Source: Isosphaeraceae bacterium (GTDB lineage: Bacteria; Planctomycetota; Planctomycetia; Isosphaerales; Isosphaeraceae). From it: 50,836 bases of DNA. Location of the stretch: NCBI GenBank assembly GCA_031291845.1, contig JARLIH010000014.1, forward strand, positions 1-50,836, written 5' to 3'. Shown in pieces: positions 43,916 to 50,836 of this stretch. Each line of letters starts with the position of its first letter. Position 1 is the stretch's first letter. The translations under genes were made by a program, and so were the position numbers. The notes beneath the pieces were generated by a model. It saw only the letters and a program-made list of their open reading frames with translations. It did not search any database and had not been told where the DNA came from.

Positions 43916-45130
43916 TCAATGCCGGATGATCGGCGGCAGGACTGCCCCGGTCAGCAGGCCCAGCAGGCAATTCCCGGCCCACAGCGTGATGATCGGATTG
44001 ACGACCCCCTCCTTCCCCAGGTTGATGCCCATGAGGGTTAGCGGGTAGTAGAGGAGAATGATCGGCATGAAACAACTGATGAAAGCGCTCAGAAAGTCGC
44101 GCCGGGCGAACCGGATGCCGACCGGGGCCCCGAGCAGGACGAAGAACAGACTGCCGAACGCCAAGGCGTGGCGGAACTGCTTCTCCGTCTCGTACTTCGC
44201 GTCGTCCGAGATCCAGGTGTTGTAATCGATGAATGCCTTCTGGAACTCGTCCCACTTGACCCGGCGAATGCGTCCGGTCGCAATCCAGAGCGCCGCGGCG
44301 TAAGACTGCCGCTTGCGCTCGTTGGCGAGCTTGACGCGGACCTTCGCCTGCTCCCTCGAGAGCTCGCTGTCGGTCCATTCCTGCATCTTTTTCGCCCCCA
44401 TCATGTCCGCCTGGCCGTCCGGCAGCGGGATGTCGAGGGTGTTGTTGTTAATCAGGATGATGTTCGAGTTCTTTCCCTTCTGTAACACCTCGGCCCCGAC
44501 GAGATAGACGTGGGCAATTCCCTTTTTGTAGTCAAACTTGATGTTCGCCCGCTCGGCCTGCACGATCGCGTCAAACGTGTCCTGGCTGTCCGCGCGGGCG
44601 CGGTGCTTGAAGGTCGGCTCGATCATCGTTTTGCCCTCGACGGAGCGGCACATGATCAGGAACGGCCATCGAGCGTTCTTCAACTCACGGTCGCGGCGGA
44701 GAAACTTGTAGAACATCTCCTCCGAGTTCTTGAACAGGACGAGCTTCGCCAGGCTGTTCGCGCGAGGGATCCACGTGCCGCTCGCATGGAGGAGGAACAC
44801 GCTGAGGACTGCGCCGAGGATGTACGCCGGCCACAAGACGGTCATCGGGTGGACCCCCGAGGTCTTGATCGCGACGATTTCGTTGTCGGAGGCGAGCCGC
44901 CCGTAGACGACGGTGACGGCGAAGAGCAACGAGACGGGGATTGTGAACGGGAGCGTGCTCGGCACGACGTACGGCACGAACTGGAGCAGGTCGGTGGGTG
45001 ACGCCCCGAACTTCATCGCTTCGGCGACGACCATGAAGATGACGAAAATCGCGGTCATCGCGACGAGCGCGAGGAGGAAGGCGCGGAGGATCTCGCCGAC
45101 CACGTAGCGCTTGATGATGGAGATACCCAC
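43916..45130 (-). CDS. lptF: LPS export permease LptF
   Basis: A 404-aa LptF/LptG family protein with the same 3-helix, periplasmic domain, 3-helix layout (ISIIKRYVVGEILRAFLLALVAM at the start, IRFARRDFLSAFISCFMPII near the end). The periplasmic domain (about 140-310) carries an unusually long Lys/Arg-rich helical section (AKVRVKLANERKRQSYAAAL). I place the start at the GTG at 45130, which has GGAGG five bases upstream; an ATG ten codons earlier lacks a ribosome site. Fifth position from the aminotransferase side, 75 bases after it. Confidence 0.88.
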   Translation of the reverse strand: MGISIIKRYVVGEILRAFLLALVAMTAIFVIFMVVAEAMKFGASPTDLLQFVPYVVPSTLPFTIPVSLLFAVTVVYGRLASDNEIVAIKTSGVHPMTVLWPAYILGAVLSVFLLHASGTWIPRANSLAKLVLFKNSEEMFYKFLRRDRELKNARWPFLIMCRSVEGKTMIEPTFKHRARADSQDTFDAIVQAERANIKFDYKKGIAHVYLVGAEVLQKGKNSNIILINNNTLDIPLPDGQADMMGAKKMQEWTDSELSREQAKVRVKLANERKRQSYAAALWIATGRIRRVKWDEFQKAFIDYNTWISDDAKYETEKQFRHALAFGSLFFVLLGAPVGIRFARRDFLSAFISCFMPIILLYYPLTLMGINLGKEGVVNPIITLWAGNCLLGLLTGAVLPPIIRH

Positions 45131-45205
45131 GGTCGCCTCCGCTTCCCTGCTCCAGGCCAACCAGGCCGGCCGCCCCGTGCCCGCATCCTTCGGGCAAAGT
45201 TCGAG

Positions 45206-46492
45206 TCAGGCGACCGCGTCGAAACACTCTGCGAGCGCTGCGGCCAACCGCCGCGCGCCCTCGTTTAATTCTTCCTCACTCGGGACGCCGAAGCAAATCC
45301 GCGCGTGGTTCCTTGGAAAAGGTCCCGGCTCCGCCGCGTAGGCCAGCGCCCCGGGCACGTAGATGACCCCTTCCTCGAGGCAGCGCGCGAACAGCGGGCC
45401 TTCCGGGCCCGTATCCAGCCCCTCGGGCACCGATAGCCAGAGGAAGAGTCCTCCCTTCGGACAGGTCCACGATACGGCTCCATCCCACGCACCCAAATGC
45501 TCCTCAAGCGCGCCCAGCATGACGTCCCGTTTGCGGCGGTAGACCGCGATCAGCTCCTGGACATGCCGCTCGTAGGTGCCGTCGACCAGGATCCGCTCCA
45601 GCACCTGCTGGGCGAAGTGGCCCGAGCCGAAGTCGTGGTTGCCTTTGAGCCGGAGCACCGGCTCGAGCAGCGTTTCGGGCAAGATGCCGTACCCCGTCTT
45701 GAGCCCCGGGCTGAACGTCTTGCTGAACGTGCGGGCCAGGATCACCGTGTCGCCCGCCGGGTCGTGCCGCCAGACACTCGGCGGCTCGGCTCCCGAATAG
45801 GTCAACCCGCGATAGGCCGCGTCCTCCAGGATCAGGATCTTCTGCTCGCCCGACCATCTCTTGATCAATTCGACCAGCGGCCCCCTGCGCTCCTCCGCCA
45901 GGCTCACGCCCGTGGGGTTCGAGTGCTCGCTGATCGTGTAGAGCAGCTTCACGCGCGAGAGCAATCCCCGCGCTTTCAGGTCCCGGAGCGTCGCCTCCAG
46001 TGCGTCGAGCCTCAGTCCCCCCTCGTCCGTCTCGACCCCGATGGCGCGCGCTCCGCGCGTCTCCAGGACGCCGAGAAACACAAAATAGGTCGGCGCTTCC
46101 ACGAGCACGATGTCGCCCGGGTCAAGCAGCGCCTCGGTAATGAGGTACAGCAGTTGCTGCGAGCCCGTCGTCACCACCGTGCGGCCGACCGCCCCGCGAA
46201 AGCTCCCTGCGGGCACACGCTCGTTCCGCTCGAGCTGCTCGATCAAACGGGTGCGCAGCCCCAGGTCGCCGATCGTCGTGCCGTACTGGAGCGCCCTGCG
46301 CCCTTCGACCGGGTCCGCCAGGACGGCCTCCATGGCCCGCCGCGCGGCCTCAGCCGGCAACGACCCCTGGTCCACGAACCCGGCGGCCAGAGAAATCAGG
46401 CCAGGGTTGGCGAGGGCCATCTGCATCATGCTGCTGATCGCGGCGGGTGAAGTCCGTACGGCGGCCTCACTGAGCTGGGGCGAGGGTGTCAT
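45206..46492 (-). CDS. PLP-dependent aminotransferase (2-aminoadipate/LysN-like)
   Basis: A 428-aa fold-type I enzyme of the subgroup related to LysN and the MocR aminotransferase domain, without any DNA-binding domain. Visible: ISLAAGFVDQGSLP at the start, VVTTGSQQLLYLI, SEHSNPTGVSL, LILEDAAYRGLTY and the PLP-binding Lys in ILARTFSKTFSPGLKTGY, then the substrate-binding Arg in ARICFGVP. It may act on 2-aminoadipate, branched-chain or aromatic amino acids. Its ATG overlaps the stop of the membrane phosphatase gene (ATGA), tying it to an envelope-lipid operon, which is unusual for this family. Confidence 0.85.
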   Translation of the reverse strand: MTPSPQLSEAAVRTSPAAISSMMQMALANPGLISLAAGFVDQGSLPAEAARRAMEAVLADPVEGRRALQYGTTIGDLGLRTRLIEQLERNERVPAGSFRGAVGRTVVTTGSQQLLYLITEALLDPGDIVLVEAPTYFVFLGVLETRGARAIGVETDEGGLRLDALEATLRDLKARGLLSRVKLLYTISEHSNPTGVSLAEERRGPLVELIKRWSGEQKILILEDAAYRGLTYSGAEPPSVWRHDPAGDTVILARTFSKTFSPGLKTGYGILPETLLEPVLRLKGNHDFGSGHFAQQVLERILVDGTYERHVQELIAVYRRKRDVMLGALEEHLGAWDGAVSWTCPKGGLFLWLSVPEGLDTGPEGPLFARCLEEGVIYVPGALAYAAEPGPFPRNHARICFGVPSEEELNEGARRLAAALAECFDAVA

Positions 46493-47988
46493 CGTGGGGT
46501 GGCCGGTTCAGGATGGGGTCGATCGCGGAGGGCCTGCTTGTACTGTAGCGATCGACGCATCTGTGTCAAGTTCGGTACGCGACCGTCGCGGCCCTCGCCG
46601 CTCCCGACACGGGGCGCCGTCCCTGGGTTCGCAACTCCTGTCCCCGCCTCGATCAACGCCTCGTCCGGGTCGTGGGCCCCGTGCGCCCACGCGACGAGCC
46701 GTGCGGCCGTTGGGTCCTGCCTGTAGTGCTCGGGAGCGCACCGCGGCAACACGCGGTTGTAGAGCAGCGTGACCGAAGACTTCGGCCGATACCCGCGGTG
46801 CCGTTCGATGTCGCGCAGGATGTCATTGAGCGGATCCCCCTGCACGACAAACCGGTAGATGCCCCACCACGCGGGCGTCCGGTCCATGCAGCCGTGGCAA
46901 TGGACCAGGATCGGCCAGGCGTTCGGGTCCTGGGCCAGTTCCAACGTCCGATCGAGGAACGCGTTCGACGACGCCAGGTCGGCCGGACTGCCGACGTACC
47001 GGATGCCGTGCGTCTGCGCGAACCTCAGTTCCGCCGGGTGCCGCGCGCTTTGAAAGGGCGTGTCTTCCGGGAACAGGTTGATGATCGTCTTGATGTGGTG
47101 CCTGCGCTGGATGACGTCCAACCCCCACTCGGTCGGCATCGCGCTGATGAAGATCCGGCCGGGCACGATCGCCCGGAAGCGGTCGATAGGACGGTGATAG
47201 AGCGTGACCCAGATGCCGCCAACCGTCAACGCGAACCAGAACCCCGCCGTCGCGGCAGTCCAGGCGGCCGCACGTAGCGGGCGACGTCGCGCGGGGAGCG
47301 GCGGCAGCAACTGGACCAGGGCAAGGTCGAACGCGATCATGCCCCACACGAAGGCCCAACGCGGCCAGTAGCCGACCGGCTCGACGCCGGGCACCTCGAC
47401 CTGCCGGAGCGCCACGAGCACGGCGGCGACGACCAGGAGCAACGCTACCCGGCGCGAGCGAGCCTCGCCCCAAAGGTCGCGCCAGCGCGCCCGCTCCTTG
47501 AACAGAATCCCGGCGATCAACGCCAAGCCGACGAGTGATGCGCTCGCGAGCTCCAGCCTCAGGGCCCGAGGCGCCGCTGTGTCGAACATCGCGCGCCAGC
47601 CCAGCCCGTGCCAGCCGTCGAAGGTCGGACCAGGCGTCGCCCCGTGCCAGAACGCGGCCAGTGACAGGATGAGCGCGGCCAGCCAGAGGCGGCGGTTGCC
47701 CGGCGCACGCGCGAGGCTCCCGATCGAGAACACAACCGCGATCGCCGAGACGTAAATCGCGATGCGATCGATCGTATCCCCGGGCTCGGCAAGGCGATAC
47801 GCCGGCGGCGGCCGCCGGCTGAAGGTCGGTCGTTCGACTTGCGGGAATTCGGGGTCGGTGTCGTTCGGGAAGTCCACGACGTGCCAGACCGCGGGCACGA
47901 CCGCCAGCGCCAGGACCAGCCAGGGCCAGAAGCGGAGGAAGCGACGGCGCTCGGACGCTGGGGTGTCATCAGGGGGTTCGGCACGCAT
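46489..47988 (-). CDS. Membrane protein with C-terminal dual-specificity-type phosphatase domain
   Basis: A 499-aa protein. Seven or so hydrophobic segments in the first ~270 residues are followed by a cytoplasmic or periplasmic phosphatase domain. LVHCHGCMDRTPAWWGIYR near residue 380 fits the C-x5-R-T cysteine-phosphatase loop, and the VPGRIFISAMPTEWGLDVI block near 275 fits the N-terminal substrate-binding part of the DSP/PTP family (yrSgqp-like). In a lipid operon it might act on a lipid phosphate, as mitochondrial PTPMT1 does on phosphatidylglycerophosphate; this is inference. The C-terminal ~70 residues look disordered. AAGGA nine bases before the ATG at 47988. Confidence 0.78.
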   Translation of the reverse strand: MRAEPPDDTPASERRRFLRFWPWLVLALAVVPAVWHVVDFPNDTDPEFPQVERPTFSRRPPPAYRLAEPGDTIDRIAIYVSAIAVVFSIGSLARAPGNRRLWLAALILSLAAFWHGATPGPTFDGWHGLGWRAMFDTAAPRALRLELASASLVGLALIAGILFKERARWRDLWGEARSRRVALLLVVAAVLVALRQVEVPGVEPVGYWPRWAFVWGMIAFDLALVQLLPPLPARRRPLRAAAWTAATAGFWFALTVGGIWVTLYHRPIDRFRAIVPGRIFISAMPTEWGLDVIQRRHHIKTIINLFPEDTPFQSARHPAELRFAQTHGIRYVGSPADLASSNAFLDRTLELAQDPNAWPILVHCHGCMDRTPAWWGIYRFVVQGDPLNDILRDIERHRGYRPKSSVTLLYNRVLPRCAPEHYRQDPTAARLVAWAHGAHDPDEALIEAGTGVANPGTAPRVGSGEGRDGRVPNLTQMRRSLQYKQALRDRPHPEPATPR

Positions 47989-48033
47989 CGCGATTGTTCC
48001 TTGTCGGTCGCAGGCCTTCACCTCGCTACGCAA

Positions 48034-48078
48034 GGTGCGTGGAACGCACCGTTCCGCTGTGGGTGCGTTGACGCACCC
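48034..48078. repeat. Two adjacent short palindromes
   Basis: GGTGCGT-GGA-ACGCACC (48034-48050) and GGGTGCGT-TG-ACGCACCC (48061-48078) sit side by side between the acyltransferase and phosphatase genes. The first has the same design as the one at 33540-33556. They may weaken read-through inside the operon or be a dispersed repeat family. Confidence 0.5.
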
Positions 48079-48090
48079 GACAACGTCCTT

Positions 48091-49035
48091 TCAGGCCGCC
48101 TTGGTCTCTTCGGCGGCCGCGTGGCTGACCTCGGGCCAGAAGAAATACTCGTTGCTGTTCGCGGGATGTGCACGCACCTGGTCCTCAAGCAGTTTCATGT
48201 ACGATTGGACCCAGCGTGCGGACTGACCGGACTTCACCGCATCAGCGGGCACGTGAAAGCGGGGGTGGAACTCGATGTGGTAGGTCCCCTCGCGCTGCAT
48301 CTGGCAGAAGACCGGCACGACCGGCGCACCCGTCAAGGCGGCCAGGTTCACCCACGTGGCGGAGAGGTGGACCGTATTGCCGAGGAAGGTCGCGGGCTGT
48401 GAGTGCGGGCCGGCCCAACGGACGTCGCCCGCGATGTAGATCAGCATGCCCGACTGCAACACGCGGGCCGCGCGGAGGATCGAGCCCGCGGCCGCCGCGG
48501 CGTCCCCCTGCCGTGAGATGAACAGCTTGTTCTGACCGAGCGGGCCGTCCGTGTCGAACTGCCGCGCCATGTAGCGCGAAATGTGGCGCGGGCGCTCCAT
48601 GTAGAAGCGCAACGGGTATTTCTGACGAAAGAGCCAGTGGGCCGGCAGCAGGTGCCCGCCGAAGTGACAGGCGAGGACGATCGCCCCCTTGCCGAGCGCC
48701 AGGGCGTCGTCAAGGTGCCCCCGCGCGTCGACGCTAAACACCGACGCCGCGCGCGTATCGGAGACGCCGTCGAGCAACAGGTCCCGCGTCCGCCAGCGCA
48801 CCTGGTTGCCGGCAAGCTCCCGGCTGACCGTCGCGACGTCCCAGTCGCATCCGAGCTGCAACGATGCCCGTTCCACCGCGCCGAGGAAGGTCTGCCGCAG
48901 CTCGGCGTGCATGCGATACTCGGTCTGCCCAATCCCCGCGACGACCCGTGACGCGAGCGGCAGGGGCAATCGCCGGAGGACCGGCAAGACCGTGCCGAGC
49001 AGAAACTTGCGGAAGTTGAGGCCGCGCCGTTCCAT
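48091..49035 (-). CDS. Lipid A biosynthesis acyltransferase (LpxL/HtrB-like)
   Basis: A 314-aa protein of the LABLAT family, which transfers a secondary acyl chain from acyl-ACP to lipid A or a similar sugar lipid. VLACHFGGHLLPAHWLF near residues 118-134 holds the catalytic His (H-x4 block; the usual Asp/Glu is not obvious because His fills that place). YMERPRHISRYMA and GMLIYIAGDVRWAGP match the substrate and oxyanion blocks, and PVVPVFCQMQREGTYHIEF the late core. It follows the ACP gene by 35 bases, so ACP, KAS and acyltransferase form one unit. Confidence 0.85.
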   Translation of the reverse strand: MERRGLNFRKFLLGTVLPVLRRLPLPLASRVVAGIGQTEYRMHAELRQTFLGAVERASLQLGCDWDVATVSRELAGNQVRWRTRDLLLDGVSDTRAASVFSVDARGHLDDALALGKGAIVLACHFGGHLLPAHWLFRQKYPLRFYMERPRHISRYMARQFDTDGPLGQNKLFISRQGDAAAAAGSILRAARVLQSGMLIYIAGDVRWAGPHSQPATFLGNTVHLSATWVNLAALTGAPVVPVFCQMQREGTYHIEFHPRFHVPADAVKSGQSARWVQSYMKLLEDQVRAHPANSNEYFFWPEVSHAAAEETKAA

Positions 49036-49070
49036 CCGTGGAAATCCTTTTCCCGCCCCGGCGGGCCGCT

Positions 49071-49328
49071 TCAGGCCGCCGCTGCGCCGCGCTGGCGCGC
49101 GACGTACTCGGCCAGGTCGGAGACGCGGCGTAAGCTTGGCACAACGTCGTCCTCGATGACAACGTCAAAACGGTCCTGAATCTGGAGTAGCACGCCCACA
49201 AGGTCGAGCGAGTCGATGTTCAGGTCTTCGATCAGGCGCGAATTATCGGTGATCACGACCTGGGGTGGCACCTTCGCCGCAGTGCGGACCGCCTGGGCGA
49301 CCTCGGCCAGAAGCGTTGGGTTCGTCAT
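49071..49328 (-). CDS. Acyl carrier protein
   Basis: An 85-aa carrier with the phosphopantetheine site Ser40 in NIDSLDLVGVLLQIQDRF, in the normal D-S-L context, and four helices of ACP length. The sequence is atypical for a housekeeping AcpP (valine-rich, VPPQVVITDNSRLIEDL). Its ATG overlaps the stop of the KAS gene (ATGA), and the LpxL-like gene comes next, so it is probably dedicated to supplying a special acyl chain. Confidence 0.88.
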   Translation of the reverse strand: MTNPTLLAEVAQAVRTAAKVPPQVVITDNSRLIEDLNIDSLDLVGVLLQIQDRFDVVIEDDVVPSLRRVSDLAEYVARQRGAAAA

Positions 49329-50578
49329 GAGCTCCATCTCCGAAAAACGAGGGCGTTGTTCGTGCCGCCGAAGCCGAACGAGGCGCTGACGACCGTTTCC
49401 AGCGGAAGGCGCCGGGCGCTGCCGGGGACGTAATCGAGGTCCAGCTCCGGGTCGGCCATGTAGTTGATCGTGGGAGGAACCACTTGGTCTCGCAAGGCTC
49501 GCACGCAGGCGGCCGCCTCGATGGCCGACGCTGCCCCCAGGCTGTGGCCGAGCGCGCCCTTGATCGAGCTGACGGGCAAGCGACGCGCGTGGTCGCCGAA
49601 AACGTCCTTGAGCGCCTGGGTTTCGACGCGGTCGTTCACGACCGTGCTGGTTCCGTGCGCGTTGTAATAGTCGACTTCCTCCGGCCGGACCCCCGACCGC
49701 TCCAGCGCCCTGCGAAGGCAGCGGACGATGCGCTCGCCGTTGGGCATCGCCATGTGGTACCCATCGGAATTGATCGCCCAGCCGAGCAGCTCAGCTTGAA
49801 TCGGCAGGCCGAACTTCCGCGCTGCCGACTCCGTCGCGAGCGCGAGGACCCCCGCACCCTCCGAAAGCACGAAGCCCGCACGATCGGCACTGAAGGGACG
49901 GCTGGCCTGCGCGGGGTCGGCCTCGGAGCGGTCCTCCGGGCGCCGGCCGAGCAGCGCCTTCATCGTGGCGAAGCCGTTCACGATCGGCGGCGTGAAGCCG
50001 CTCTCACCCGCCCCGCAAAGCGCGAAATCGGCCTCACCCGCACGGAGGAACATCGCCCCGAGCGCCACGCCGTGCCCGCCGGATGCGCAGGCATTCGCCG
50101 CGGCGACGCTCGGCCCGTACAGGCCCAGGTGCTGCGCCACCTGCCCCGCCGCCTGGTTCGCAATCAAGCCCGGCACGAGGTAAGGGCTGGCCGCCAGACT
50201 CTTCCGCCGCGCCATGCGCGCCTGCTCCGCGTCGAGCAGGTCGAGGCCGCCGAACGCCGAGCCGATCATCACCGCGACGCGGTCGCGGTCGAGCTCCAGC
50301 CCCTCACACCCTGCATCGGACCAAGCTTCGCGCGCAGCCGCCATCGCGAGATGCAAGTAGCGCGACCCGAGTTTCGAGATCGCGGGGTCTTCAGCGGCCG
50401 TCCCGGGGCCGAAGTCGGCCACCATGCCCGCGACGTCCGACAGGAATGCGTCGGCCCCGAGCGCTGCGTGCCGCCGAATTCCCGAGCGCCCCGCAATCAG
50501 GCCCTCCCAGGTCGCGTCCATATCGCGCCCCAGGCAGGTGACTGCACCGTGCCCCACGACCACAATCCGTTCGGGCAT
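49325..50578 (-). CDS. Beta-ketoacyl-ACP synthase (KAS II-like)
   Basis: A 417-aa condensing enzyme with a complete triad: Cys164 (ANACASGGHG), His in NAHGTST and His in LGHSLGAAS, and the end block ASFGFGGTNNALVF. It differs clearly from the FabF at 27950. First gene of an operon with ACP, an LpxL-like acyltransferase, a membrane phosphatase, an aminotransferase and lptFG, so it probably builds or extends an acyl chain for an envelope lipid. AGGAGG lies at the right distance before the ATG at 50578. Confidence 0.88.
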   Translation of the reverse strand: MPERIVVVGHGAVTCLGRDMDATWEGLIAGRSGIRRHAALGADAFLSDVAGMVADFGPGTAAEDPAISKLGSRYLHLAMAAAREAWSDAGCEGLELDRDRVAVMIGSAFGGLDLLDAEQARMARRKSLAASPYLVPGLIANQAAGQVAQHLGLYGPSVAAANACASGGHGVALGAMFLRAGEADFALCGAGESGFTPPIVNGFATMKALLGRRPEDRSEADPAQASRPFSADRAGFVLSEGAGVLALATESAARKFGLPIQAELLGWAINSDGYHMAMPNGERIVRCLRRALERSGVRPEEVDYYNAHGTSTVVNDRVETQALKDVFGDHARRLPVSSIKGALGHSLGAASAIEAAACVRALRDQVVPPTINYMADPELDLDYVPGSARRLPLETVVSASFGFGGTNNALVFRRWSS

Positions 50579-50698
50579 CCGTTCCTCCTGCCGCCGGCCC
50601 CGGCTCGCGCCGAGCCGGCGATCGCGCTCATCGCTTCATCGTCGCGGCGCAGGCAGCCCCTCCACCTTTTTCCGTGGGGAGACCTCGCCGGACGTGCT

Positions 50699-50726
50699 AT
50701 CATCCCGATTCAGCAGAAAATGCCAA
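50699..50726 (-). promoter_or_regulatory. Promoter candidate of the KAS-ACP operon
   Basis: On the minus strand: TTGGCA (5/6), a 16-base spacer and GATGAT (4/6). The start point would be near 50692, giving a leader of about 114 bases. Confidence 0.4.
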
Positions 50727-50751
50727 CCTCAACTGGCCGCTTTCGCAGGGC

Positions 50752-50836
50752 AGTGGGGGGGGTGTGATGGACCCGTGCAGTTCATGCCCCCAACCAAAAA
50801 AAAAAATATACATAACATACACCTCCCCCCCAAAAC
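50752..50836. other. Low-complexity contig end
   Basis: A G run at 50755-50762, an A run of about 11 bases and a C run of 8 bases enclose an AT-rich piece unlike any other part of the window. No feature was recognised. Confidence 0.6.

Noticed and set aside
46489..46740. C-terminal tail of the phosphatase as a separate small gene
   Set aside because: It is in frame with the phosphatase and has no start signal of its own; probably a disordered tail.

Overview
The window is high-GC bacterial chromosomal DNA, packed with genes on both strands. It looks like a planctomycete of the Isosphaeraceae/Gemmataceae type. This is inferred from gene content: a DUF1501 Tat-exported protein, PEP-CTERM exported proteins, an ECF sigma factor with a membrane-anchored C-terminal propeller, a Ser/Thr kinase, FHA and PilZ proteins, a YfhO-type membrane protein, and LPS-type envelope genes (LptF/LptG and an LpxL-like acyltransferase). 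I saw no rRNA, tRNA, CRISPR array, intact transposase or phage module.

Layout. 1-5842: end of an unknown gene with a strong terminator, a Tat-exported Hyi-like isomerase, a repeat-bounded non-coding stretch, an MBOAT plus SGNH-like pair (probable polysaccharide O-acylation), a methylisocitrate-lyase-type enzyme and a small membrane protein. 5843-9672: rny and ymdB, separated by a small membrane protein and a 33-aa ORF. 9677-12625: an APH-like kinase fold protein, PlsC, and a PEP-CTERM metalloprotease. 13264-18208: a repeat-rich lipoprotein, an HNH nuclease, a decarboxylating dehydrogenase (LeuB/tartrate dehydrogenase type), a Ser/Thr kinase and a small zinc-ribbon protein. 18286-27454: YfhO, DUF1501, an RlmI-like methyltransferase overlapping a response regulator, a sigma factor, a lipoprotein and an aminotransferase. 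27950-33508: FabF, a PEP-CTERM protein, a scar of a duplicated fabF 3' end, and a 989-aa protein joining an M1-type metallopeptidase to an Omp85-like barrel. 33557-36421: a three-gene operon whose last gene, GT39-like, is frameshifted. 36524-42571: ECF sigma factor with propeller, a divergent FHA-FHA-PilZ protein, a second PilZ protein and an amino acid permease. 42702-50578: seven minus-strand genes in the order KAS, ACP, LpxL-like acyltransferase, membrane phosphatase, aminotransferase, lptF, lptG.

The most interesting items are the KAS-ACP-acyltransferase locus linked to lptFG, which is reminiscent of the rhizobial acpXL/lpxXL very-long-chain acyl locus; the M1-Omp85 fusion; the FHA-FHA-PilZ protein, which could read phosphothreonine and c-di-GMP together; and the PEP-CTERM metzincin-like protease. 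The last ~80 bases are homopolymer-rich and unlike the rest, so they look like a contig-edge artefact. All functional statements come from reading motifs by eye; no database search was run.
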